Shown here one piece after another: positions 10,365-22,700 of a stretch of DNA of 64,000 nucleotides. The translations under genes were made by a program, and so were the position numbers. Within the stretch, counting starts at the first letter, position 1. Each line of letters opens with the position of its first letter. Under the pieces are notes generated by a model. The model saw only the letters and a program-made list of their open reading frames with translations, ran no database searches and was not told the DNA's origin. The DNA is from Agelas oroides (lineage: Eukaryota; Porifera; Demospongiae; Agelasida; Agelasidae), in contig OX422184.1 in assembly GCA_949130485.1 (NCBI GenBank), positions 5,122,155 through 5,186,154 of the forward strand. The letters are read 5' to 3'.

Positions 10365-10785
10365 ATGGGAATCGATATTGTTACGTGGCGAGCTCGAGTT
10401 GGGCTCTTCCATATCTACCACCCTGTCAGGGTCAAGTGGAGAAGCGACTTTCATCGGCCTGGGGCGGCCAGATGGGGAGTAGGAGAAGTTATGAATAGCA
10501 CTCCTATGGTACTTCAAGGTTGCTTGGCTGTCGTCGCTCTATCGCTGATTTTGGAGCACACCTTCCGAAGTAGGGCAGCCCTCCTAAAAAAGAGAGATGG
10601 ATGTGGAAAGTTACGCTGCCCTAAGCTAAACAAGTTTGGAGCTTGCTCTATCATACGTATCATTGGAGAAAAAGGATGTGTGCTTGGTAGTACTTCAGTG
10701 TGCGTGAAAGTCGCTGCAGTAGTGCTGGCTTTACTGCTGATGGCAGGAGATGTTGAGAAGAATCCTGGACCGGAAACAAAGGAAG
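10365..10785 (+). CDS. Exon 1: hydrophobic leader with 2A motif
   Basis: The frame from ATG 10365 (or ATG 10491, MNSTPMVLQGCLAVVALSLI) carries a Cys/Lys-rich middle and a second hydrophobic run VKVAAVVLALLLMA that leads directly into GDVEKNPGP and then ETKE. The exon ends G|GTAAGT in phase 1. Signal-like hydrophobic 2A leaders are described for sea urchin and sponge NLR-type proteins; 2A motifs also occur at the start of some LINE proteins. A LINE-derived exon is therefore an alternative origin, but the in-phase strong donor and the downstream exons favour a host gene. Confidence 0.72.
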
Positions 10786-13700
10786 GTAAGTGTAGCATTT
10801 TTTGGCCTAATGAACTTTAGTTGGAGAGGTTGAGACACAGGGATCCAGTCAGAGAATCGGATAGCAGAGTAGAAGGATGTGGATGATTTTGTGCACCCAT
10901 CTCACCATGTGACTCAAATTAAGAGACCGTCTGTCAGTCTAGCAGGCACACACCACACAGTCTTTCACGTCAATCACGACCTGGTTAATCTCGTCAACAT
11001 TTTTAACTTCTTAAGGGATAGATCCTCTTCATCACTAATCATGGGTGGCATGCGAAAACCACTTGAGACTCTATTTAAGAGTCTTCGAGAGGAGCTCAAG
11101 TAATGCATGCAGCATTCAGTATGGGTATTGATGGCAGATTGATTACGTGAGCTACATGTATGTACATTTTCAATCCATATCCTTATACTCTACTCTTAAT
11201 TTATAATGGGATTTTAATTTTTGTAAGTCAAAACTACATCCCAAGATGCTCATAGGACTTATAATTTAATGCTGCATATGTACCGTAACTATATAGTACT
11301 CCAGAATTTAGTTCTACTTAGCGAAAAAAGCTTTATCATAGGTTGCAAGTGGAAAGCGCTGGAGTATGGAAACGGAAGTACGGAAGTGAGAAGAAAAGCC
11401 ACTTATCGGTGTCTAGTGCCTTACTGACTCATGACTGTGCCTTGTAGCCAAAGGGTGACTGTCTCTAAGCGATGTGAGAGCCTAGTACTGACACATCAGA
11501 CTTCAGCGAGTACTAACATGGTTGATTAACTTCAGCATCACACAAGAGTGTAGTCTTGTCGTGGTCTGATTTGCTAGTGTCTCTGAAGTAGTTTCGTAAC
11601 TGGTTGAGCCATTGGCGAACATTTTCGACGAGGAACTATGACAACACTTGCATATGCATCACCGTCACGAGAACATCAGCAGCACAGAGCCCACATGGTT
11701 GGCCCTCTCACCGTAAGTCTTGGTTTGGGTCTGGCCACACTCACTGGCAGCATGGATATATGACACGGAACCGTGTCCGTTCCGTGTCATATATCTATTC
11801 TGGCAGTCACTAGCATTGTGATAGTGATGCTCGCTGCAGTCCTAGAGCCCAAGATCAGGCTCTCACATCACTGGGAGACAGTCAGTCTTTGACTACAAGG
11901 CCTCAACACACACACTTGGAGTCAGTAAGGCAATAAACACCGATAGGCGGCTTTTCTTCTTACTTCTGCACTTTGGTTCCGCACTTCAGCGTTTTCCATG
12001 CACTTGCCCTGAAAGGAGAACTTCAGCATAAGTCTACTTAAAAACCTTGTAGCAACTCCAGAAGGGATTTCCCCACTTATGTATGTGCTGTTCCTATATA
12101 TGCTACACTATACAGTGCACTAGCCACCAACTCCTTAGTTCTGCTACAATCTTGTCTTGAGTGCAATATATTTTTATCCCACCAAGGGGTGTGCCTGAAA
12201 TTGTTTTGACTACCATTGAAAGCTTAGCCAATGAATATTTACTCCATAAAGGTATAGAGCCAGGGGCGGATCCAGAGATGGAAGAGGGGGATGCACTTAG
12301 TGGAGGTTGCTGCGCATGTAGTGTGTAGTTGGCTGTGAACGTAGCACATGGCATTATTGGGGGGTCTGGGGGCATTCTCCCCAGAAACATTTGAGCTTCT
12401 GAGAGTGCTTTTGAGATTAAAAACTACTAAAACGACACAAAATATATGCGTCTTTAGCTTAAATATCCATGTGTGCCCACTATAATTTCCAGTGGCCAGG
12501 ATATACTGCTTGCAAAATTTGCAACCACAGTATTTTTTTGTCTTTTGAGAATTCAGTAGATGATCAGAACAGTTGAATATCTCTGTGTGGTTGTTGTTGC
12601 TCTTGTCCACAAGCTACATGGCTTATGGTTCACTAAATACCTACTGTTGACTTTTCAAACAGAATGAAGTCCCAGATCTTTTGTTGCTTTGTGGTAGCGT
12701 AGTTGTGTCTTGCACGAGTCTTTGTTGGGACCTCGTGTAGGGGAATATAGACATTTGCGCTGTGTCTCAGTACTTTAGCTACGTGTGCTAAGCACGTAGC
12801 TGGTAATCAAAGAATACTGTCATGGTTTGAGTTAGTGGGTGTAGGTGGCACGTGCACCCTCTGCCCTAGTCTCCTGGATCCACCCCTGAGAGCTATCAAA
12901 TTTCTAAAAGCAAGCTCTAGAACAATGTGAGCTAGTGTACAATGCAACAAGAAAATACACAAGCGAAATGAACTTGTGGATAGTTGCATTTATAACTAGA
13001 GGTGCTCAGCAGAGCATATATACAACAATTGACTACTTTAGTAAATGTACTGTGATATACAGTGCGTAAAATTCTGATTTATTTGTTTAGAAGTCATGCT
13101 TTTCATCTCAGACAACCCAAAATTTGGGCAACTGACACATGGGCACACACAGACCGACTAATTGCTCAAGCTTGTGTACACGTGTGCATTTACTCCTGTT
13201 CACCATGGGCACAAGTGGTTATGAAAGGCATCAACAAAGTCTGATTACTGTTTTCTTTCATTCTGAAATATCAACCAAATGAGTCGCATGCAAGTGAAAT
13301 GGCAACATAACAATGCATTCGATACAGTGTGTACTAATTTGTGTGCTATAAGTTTGGGCTGACAGCTGCTGATCGGATGTACAGCCAGGCTTCATACTTC
13401 AGTATCTTGTAGTCTAAGACCTTCTGGTCCACGGCTATAATAGTAGCAGAGTTTCCTAGAAACCATCCTCTCTTAGAATTTTTTCATCTTAAATGAGTGT
13501 ATGGTTCAGGCTATGTATGCAGATGATGTGTATACTAGAACATTGTGGGGGCGAGCCTGAGCAAGCTGATACAGGCTGTCTCCTGGCAAACTGAAATGGG
13601 TGCCAGGAGAAGGCTTCTATGCATGTCCCTGTGTAGTCTGTCCCCTGCCCAGGGGAAGGCTTGTCTGTCCTCTGTGTAGTCTGTCCCCTGGTACTGGGTG

Positions 13701-16700
13701 CCAGGGGAAGGCTTGTTTGTCTACATGTTGTCTGTCTCCTGGTGTTCTTAGAGAGGCTCCTTGCAGAATCCAGGGGAAGGCATGTCAGTGGAGTTTGTCT
13801 CATGTATGGGGTAGGACAGCTACAGTCAGTGTGGATATGCATGGACTAAGCTTTACACTAAAATCATGAGCTGAATTTCTGGCGTCTATAAGTGCTGTTT
13901 GCGCATGGCCCTTACCTCGGAAGCAACCTCAACGACCATGATCGAAATTTGTACTGCCTGTGGGCAGCCTGCTGTTCATGATCTGTAGCACACAGCACAT
14001 ACAAACAAGGAGTAAGTTACCATGTGTATTTCAACTTCAGTCGTCTCAGCTCCGGGTCACCGACGCTGCACTCTGGCAGTAGCCCTTCACCTACCAAGTG
14101 CATGAGCTCAATATTGAAATTTAAATGCGCTCATTTAAAAATTTACGGTATATGGCCGCAAGCAAGCAAGCAAGCAAACATACACATGCACGTGCGCAAT
14201 GCAGTCCCGCTAGTGTGGGGCTCGCTCAGGCTCGCCCCAATAACAAACTGGCAGTTTAAGATTAGCAGACTAGTGTCTATGCCAGCTCTTTTGTTGTCTT
14301 ATGGAAGTTTGAGGCAAAATGATGGATGGTAATTATGTATCCAAATTCTTTCATAGTTCAATTAACTGTATTGTGAGCTTATTTTCTTGTTTGATATCAA
14401 TCTGAGTTACAGTTAGACCTAACCACAACCCTAGAACTTAGTAGTGGTTCCAAGCATGTAACATGCCAGCTGGAATCCGTCCGCGCCATTCCTACATAGA
14501 GAGTCTACCGACTCTCTGATAAATTCTGTGCACAATGACTAGTCAAACCACTATAAGAGGTGTCTCTTGAACAAGAATTTTTGATCAAAGCATATATTAA
14601 GCACTGATTAGTTTTGAGTCTAAAGTACACTCCAAGATACAGACGTAGAAGTTAGCTTTATCAAAGCAACGTTCGCTGCCACTTAGCTACAAGACATTAT
14701 TTTCAAAACAAGCTTTACCCTCAGGGGAGGAGCCAGACATTGGTTTTTCTGTCCCAAATTATGGGTTTGCTGCTCCTGTTGACCTAGTTTCCGTTTACTT
14801 TCATGAAGCCGATGTTTAACACTGTTAATTGTTTCATTGCAGAACTCAGTGATGGTGTGCCACAGGCACGGCTTGACAGTGCAGATTGTGGCATGTGGGT
14901 CAGCCACAATGATGGCAGGATACTTTCAAATTTTGAACAGTCCTCTCAAAGCAGCAAGTCTGGATCTGCACCTAGCCAAACTAATATCGAGACCTTCTTT
15001 GAGCCCAAGTCTGGTTGTCTACCTGCTCCTGGGCCTCCGCCACGTGGAGATGGGTCTAATCTAAGGCCAAAGAAGCAGAAGAAGCAGAAAAAGCATTCTG
15101 TGAGTAACCAACTGTGGGGGTTAATCTCTGAAAGTAAACGGAAACTAGGTCAACAGGAGCAGTCATGCAAGTTGGTATAGAACAGCAGAAGCATATTTAA
15201 ACAGTGGCTATGTCAAAATGTTCTGGCATTGGTCAGCTATCAGCTGAGCTGAAGTACACGTGGACTTGTGATCATTGTGAACTGCTAGTGTAAATGTAGA
15301 ACATTATGGGGTGAACTTGAGCAAGCACAGAACAACACTGTGTGGCTAGCTCAGTATGGCTTCACCAGTGCTTTACCAGATTATAGCAGTCTCATTTCTT
15401 GGATGTGACCATACAAGACTAACTCCAGCATGCATGTCTGTAGCTCACAGAGCAGGATTTAAGTCTGCCTGCCTGATGACAATAGTTTGCTGTATAGCTA
15501 TTTGATTGACCATCCCAAGAGTCCAGAAACGAGGTTAGCTGACTGCAACACAAGACTAAGTCTGTTCTCCTGCTGTTGTCTGTATACATAATGTTATGCA
15601 TAGACCTTACTTACACGAGTAGCATAGGCATCGAAGTCACCATGCATGCTAAATACACTGCTTTCAACTTAGACAATCCATTTATTGAATCTGCCGCCTT
15701 CAGCGTTCTGTAATAGCTTGGTTTGCTACACTGTTGCCAGCCCTCACACAGTCGATACTCATGCCCCAGCTTCCCCTCTTGAATGTCTCCTGTAGCCAGT
15801 AAGTCCTGTCTTCACTCACGCTATTCGTTTTTGGAAACACTCAATCTCATGTGCTGGCTGTACCGTGAGGCCAATAGTAGCATGCAGAGTGAAAATCTTA
15901 CTTATGCACACTTACCCCTTATTCTGCCAGGCTTATGTATTATCTCTAGCTCCAAGGTTGAAGTTGAACAAAAATGCTGTACCCTACCATAACATTACAT
16001 AATGTGGTGCTGTACCTTACCATAACATCACATAATGTGGTGCTGTAACTTACCATAACATTACATAATGTGGTGCTGTACCCTACCATAACATTACATA
16101 ATGTGGTGCTGTACCCTACCATAACATCACATAATGTGGTGCTGTACCTTACCATAACATTACATAATGTGGTGCTGTACCTTACCATAACATTACATAA
16201 TGTGGTGCTGTACCTTACCATAACATTACATAATGTGGTGCTGTACCTTACCATAACATTACATAATGGGTCTTGGGTGCTTCTATTCATTACAAGTTGG
16301 AACAAAAATGCAACCAAACATGACATGGAGTTGTTTTTGCCACCATCAGTTTATATATTGCCAGAAATGCAACGACATGGATTTCGCACTCTTTGGAAAC
16401 GTCTATTACATTTCCATTAGACATTCTTCACGTTTTACTATGGGAGCCTATGGCAGCTCAAACTCTGACTAAAGTAACTGGCTTACGTTGTACGTAAATG
16501 TGTTGTTAATGATATATTCACCTTCTGCTATCTCTCTACTAGCCACAGATATCTACAGTGGTAATTATCTCCGAAGAGGCACAGAATTTGCCATTCCTGA
16601 TGATATTTCTACATCCACGCACACACTGAAGTGACATAAAATTGACAGTTCAAATTTTCTGAAGTAAAATAAACACTTTTGCAGTTCATTTTTTAATTGT

Positions 16701-19700
16701 TTTTTTATGTTGTCTGCTGGCTGTCACGTTTTTACAGATTCTGTTCACAGAATTTGCCAAATCGGTACAAAATAGGCACAAATGTGTGCACTAACGTATA
16801 CAATTACAGATAATTGCACATACCGTACAATGTAAACTTCCACATTTTAATTATAACTCTGTACGCTTACGGAAATAACGTCCAAATTTCTGGTAGTGTA
16901 TATATTTCATGTTTAGAAATCATTAAATTACCAAAAATTAAGCACCCGGTGCGGAAATTAGCACACCAAAAGCATGCTTATAATCATTGGGTGCTTATAT
17001 CTATGGGGTGCTAATAAACACATGTAATGTTATTGTAAGGTACAGTCGTAGGGTATTAGGCCTAGAGTTTCTCTTTCTGCTAATTTTATTGGTTTTCTAG
17101 AACCAAAGATACAGTCAACACTTGATCGGTCATTGCCAACCCCTGCCCACCAAAGTAAACCGCTTGAATCCCCGAGAGGTTTTGCAACTTTCTACATATG
17201 GGTGTATCAAGAGACTTTGTGTTTGTGTTAGTTTTTATCCTGTTTCAATAGCTTTGTTACAGTCATTAATAGTGGTGAAAGTTAGCTGCTATGTTCGAAA
17301 AGCCGAATCAGCAATTCACTTCAGTTTGCGTGGTGACAAGTGCCTTTTAATGTTGGGTACCTACTTTTGTATGGGTGCTTATAAACGCAATGGGGATGTT
17401 GTGATTTAAATATATATTCATGGGGTGCTTATTTTGTGTGGGTGCCTATTATCCCAATCTTACGGTATGTCTTTTATATCAAAGAGACCAAAACTGACAA
17501 ACAGACTAACGCCATTTGTGCATGTGCACATAATTTAACAATTAAGATAGTAATAAAACTGCTTTAAAACTACCATTGCTATATAAGTGTACCTATAGCC
17601 TTGTCTTAGTATTGCTGTCACTAGGGTATGTGTCTTCTTTGTTTTTGGACATTTCTATGTTATAATAATTTACTTTTGCAGAGACAAAAATCTGCTCGAA
17701 AAGTGAGAAACCCTGCTGCTATCCAGGATACCCAGAATGCATCAACTGCTGGAGGTAAGATCATAACATGCATCTTCACAGGGTGCTCCCTTTTCTTGCA
17801 TAGCCAAATCTCCTTTGAAGTAGTTGTCTAAAAATGATGCTGCATCTCCAAGGCTTGGAGGTTGTAGGTAGATAGCTATCCTTAGAGCAACAGCCTTACT
17901 AGAGGACACATATACCATAGAGTATATGCCCCATGTTCTAGAGACATTAGAATGTAGTGAAGGTGGGCACTATGTATGTAAACTGGATGATTAGACATTC
18001 AGTATCTGTCTACATTAATGTGATGTGCAAGCAAACTGTCCTTAGGTCTAGATCTCAACACTAATCCCCCGTGTTCTGTGTTCATATCTTTTTGAGAAGT
18101 AGAAACAAAGATGAAGTCAGCAATTGATCGATGGTTGGTGTGACCCCACCTACCAATCTATAGGGCTTGGAACTAACATGTCCTCAAAAGTTGTTGCTGA
18201 TTTGTGGGTATGTATAATGAGAGGTCCTAGCAACAGGACTATTTACTCCGTGCGTTCATGGTTTATTTGAATCCAGAGGGTAAATTATATAATACTGGCG
18301 AAATTTAGTCAATACATTTACACAGTTATATTGCTGAGTCAGCAGTTGGTGGCTAAGTGTAGATGGACCCTAACCTCATTCCCAGGCTCTCCCTAAAGAG
18401 GTGGAGATCTAGCCTCGTTCCCAGGCCCCGTCCGAAAAATCGGGAAAGGGGCCTGGTAGCACTTCCGTGTATTTTCTGTCGCTAATGTAAACGTCATCAA
18501 ACACGTGCTACGGTAGGACACGCCTTGTTGCAACCGTTGATGTCAGCTGACTATCATGCAAATGCATGCAAGATGAAGCAAGAGCGAGTTGAACAAGTGA
18601 TGCTGTAGTATGCTATCTTCTGTGTTTATCTATCCAGCTTGGATGCACACTGTCTATACACAAATTCCGACAGATTGTTTCAGTTGATCGGGACCCAAGC
18701 CAGTGCCAACAGACGATCGGGGAGTTTGTCTCAATAACCCGTATGGGTAAACAGTGCTCTCCGTCCACCGATCTCCCGTAAGCGCGATACCACTGCTGCA
18801 CGTATGTAGGAGACACAGACGATGCTACTCTACCATATTGCATAGTCAGCACTTTTGGCCTCGTGCGTATGTGACAGGATCACGTTCCGTGTGATTTCAA
18901 TCCACAATCTGATTGGCTTCTCAAAATTTTGAGAGGTAATGGTGGACAGAAAATACACAGAAACGCTACCAGGCCCCTTTCCCGATTTTTCGTACGGGGC
19001 CTGGGAATGAGGCTAGTGGAGATCTTGGTACATTTTATCACATGCATGACGTCAAGGGTAGACACAACTTAATTATGCAAGGGTAGACTAAGCTGGGTGC
19101 CCATGCATGCACATTCAGGCACAAGCATTTTCAGGACTATTACAGTCTTCTTCTCGGGTAGATATGGCTTTAGTGTGTTACCTTCATACAGTCGGCAACG
19201 TATAGTTGCCCACGTAGAACTAGTGAGTCATGTTGACAACTCAGTCAACAACGATGCTAGCCTGCAACATACAACACATCGCAAAACTTCTTGCCATTCA
19301 GCCTGTCAGGTGCCGTGTCCAACACACTGAGAATGTATACTACACCAACCTACCTTGCTGATTAAGCCAGCAGTTTTTGTGCCATCGTAGCTATGCTTGT
19401 ACTTGCCTTGATCACGAGCTCTGAACTACGTACGCGGGTTTCCGTGTGTGACCATGTGCTATTTGTTCGTGTCTACCTCGTGTCTACCCTTGATGTCATG
19501 TACATGATAAAATGTGCCAGGCTCTCCCACTCCTCCGAGGCTAGACGGACCCTTAATACATTACTTCTCAACACTGTGCAAGATTTTGAGTGAAAATAAA
19601 GGGATGGGCCCTTGTTATGTGGTTGGTGCTTGATATGTACTCAATGGTAAAAACAGATTCCATAGGTGTTGAAAAGCTATCAGATTGTACTTATATGTGT

Positions 19701-22700
19701 TTGAGATCGATAGAATTTCTATTTCATGAGTGCTCTCTTGTATTCCATAGCATATTCTGTGTTTTGCATTGTCAAATGTGCATTGTGTTGTGCCTTTATC
19801 AAAACAGGAAACACCAGCAGTTGCAGGTACAACTGCAATCATTAATTATAGCCTTAAATTTTGCCTCATTGTTTTGTGAAAGTACTATAGCTGAAAACAG
19901 CAGTTGTATGCATGTTCATGGTTTAATATATTGTGGCTGCATATCTGTTATGTTTAGAGCAAGGACAACAACCTGCTGGGACACAAGATTCAATTGTAAT
20001 GCAGGAAGCTACTGCATCAACCAGTGAATCAACAAACATGAGTCAGGATGAACAAAAACAGGTGCGAAAACGTCCGTGTGGCACATGTGAATCTTGCCAA
20101 AGAGAGGACTGTGGAGAGTGCAAACATTGCAAGTGAGTCTTAGCAGTAATGTCATTGACTACTCTGCAAATACATACGTAGTAATCCAGTGGCCTTTTTT
20201 TTATAGGGACAAATCAAAATTTGGAGGAGAAAACAAGCTAAAGCAACGTTGTTTGTAAGTTGACCATTTCAATATCTAAAGCATCATATTTTGATAATAT
20301 AGTAGGTGTGTCAACCATTATCTACCACATTTCATTCTCTAGAAGTCCTTGTTTAAATTATGGATGCCTTCTATGGTCCATATTTCACTTCTTCTGGGAG
20401 CTACAGTGCTCCAAAGCAAAAGAGCAAAACTTTCAATTTTGGAAACTTTTAGCTGCAGAGCTTGACACACACATCAAATGTGTTTACATAAAAGGACTGA
20501 CTCAGCACTTGTTATGCTTCCCCTAAATTAATTAAATGTCACCCTATGTCTCCTTAGCAATATGGCTGCCAACAGTCATCCCATTCAGAAAAAGTGTTTA
20601 GCATAGTTTAGCCATGTTTCTTGAAGTTAATTGTCCAGATGGGGTGTGAAAGTAGTCTTTACTTGGATGAGGGTAGTCAACAGGCTCCACTTCCTAGCAT
20701 TGTCAGGAAGATCTATAAAAACTGATTTTTGAGAGGCAACAGTGTTTAGCATAGTATAGCCACAAAACTCCCAGTTAACAGGATTTACTGGAAAGATGGA
20801 TTTGAGATAGGTTAAAGTTTTGTTTCAAGTACTTTTCTTGGAAGAAGCTTCCTGGAAGGTATGAGAGCCTTTTGCTTGAAAACTGTACCATTTTAGTGAG
20901 ATGTCATGGGTGGGTGTTCCTTTCATGATGTCATTAACCACAACGCGTACCAAGGTGAACTGTATATGGCATGCTGTCTTCATTGATCCTGGTTCACTGG
21001 CTGTATGCATGAGCAAAATATGAAATCTTACAGTTTCTCGTGGTAGAGCGCACATTACTGACATTGTTTGTGATGTCACAGATGTGCACGACAATGCCAT
21101 AAAAACATCAGCCAGCTAGAATTCGAACCAAGTATTAGCTAGAACTTGATTAACTAGGCTTTATGGACAATGTAGCAAGTCAACTACAACTGGTTCTTCT
21201 CAGAGCCAACTCACAACTTCCTTGATCACCCTCGAAACTAGGAAGCGAGTCCTCGGAGTAAAACAGCACATTATCTGTGATGTCACAACAGCTCTTAAGA
21301 ATGGCAAGTATATAGAGAAGCTAAAACTTGCAGCACAGGCCGTGTACGTGCAAATAAAGATGAAGGATTTACTTTATGATTTGAAGTATTTCAAAAGTTT
21401 TACTCTCTTGCCTTGGAGCACTGTAGCAGTGGAAACTTGAGCCAAAGGTTCTTTTTTGTGGTTCATGACCTTGACCACGTCCATTCACTAGTAAGCGTTC
21501 AATTGTTGGGACTCTCCAACCAGTGAATGCTCCTTCTAAAACTGTCTATAGTGCCCAAATAGAGCCCCTAAAAGGCAGAGGAGTGGTTTCTATGGCTGTT
21601 TGTGCTAAAAAAAAAAGAGAGAAACGGCCCAGCCAGTGCCGACCAGGACCTTCTCAGCCTGCCAAGACAGCTGCCATATTGTGCACGGCATGTTGTGACT
21701 ATGCCCACCCACCTCCCCTACCCCACCCTGTTTGCTAGCACAAAATCTATCTTTCAAAATGGATTGCGCCAACTGATAACGTGCGGCCAAAGTGGCATGG
21801 CGTGTACATGCGTCATTGGTATTTAAAGGGTTAAGGAGTGTCAACAATGTAATCAGCACACCTTTTTGCATTATAAGGTAGCCACTAGCTATAGCTAGCC
21901 CTCCGGCTTTTTTGTTGCTTGTTGTACTGGGAACAAGGCTAATAAACATGCAGTTTAGACTTCGCGTATGCCCATATCCAAGTACCGTACACGTTCAAAT
22001 TGTTGTGGGAATAATATGCACTCCACACTAACGCACATAGTGCTTGTCATTTCAATTTCACGAACACAGACCTATACCAGCGACAAAGGGGAAAACTTAT
22101 CCACCGAGAAATGTTCAGCGTATGCGGTAGTTGACTTTACAAAAATCGTGCATTGTGCAGCTGAAACTTGTGGAGAATAAAACAGCTTTGGTCCCTATCA
22201 GATACACAAACGCCATGTTATTGATGCGTATAAAACTGCCTCCCCCCCCCTTCCCTTTCCCAAGCTACTGAGCCACATTCATGTGACCAGCGTTTCAGCC
22301 GTTCAATCTTGGCATGTCTGCCATGAGAGTACATTCAACTATTTTGGACAATTTTACAGATGGGGCCACACTTACTAAATTGCCGGACGCAAAGCCACTT
22401 AAGTTGGTTGGTTGTTATTCTCCTCATGTAAAAAGTCCTTTGTAAGGCAATTTGGTGCAAAAGGAAACTTCCACTTATATATAACTAAGTCTCTTCAGAT
22501 TCATAGGTTCTGTACAGCACTAATCACATCAGTTCAAAGTTCACAGAGAGTTATCTTTGTATATCCATAGCTAATAAACTATTCCATAACCTTAAAGTAG
22601 CAGGCTTCTGGGGAGAAGCTTGGCAATGAAGCTTCCTTAAAGAAGTTTGGGGACTTGTCTAAGTAGCTAACTGGGGGAAGGATGAATAAGCTGACTTATT

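Larger units (their letters stand above)
10786..14770. other. Intron 1 of the 2A-CXXC-GTPase gene
   Basis: No exon-like coding was recognised in this intron. It holds the transposon at 12261-12888, a hairpin around 12783-12802 (AGCTACGTG...CACGTAGCT) and the start of a repeat with GGGGGCGAGCCTGAGC-type ends (about 13543, mirrored near 14215-14240). Confidence 0.5.

Noticed and set aside
15946..16420. Repeat-protein-like ORFs on both strands
   Set aside because: The 33-bp tandem repeat keeps all frames open; no start, domain or splice context.
19807..19825. Possible 19-bp micro-exon between AACAG and GTACAA
   Set aside because: Including it breaks the phase between exons 3 and 4, which join correctly without it.
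20343..20526. Alternative exon after CATTCTCTAG continuing the CXXC finger
   Set aside because: It gives C-x3-C rather than C-x4-C and then a hydrophobic stretch and stop; 23163 restores the canonical end.
21222..21440. 72-aa plus-strand ORF
   Set aside because: No domain, no matching splice borders; probably chance within an intron.
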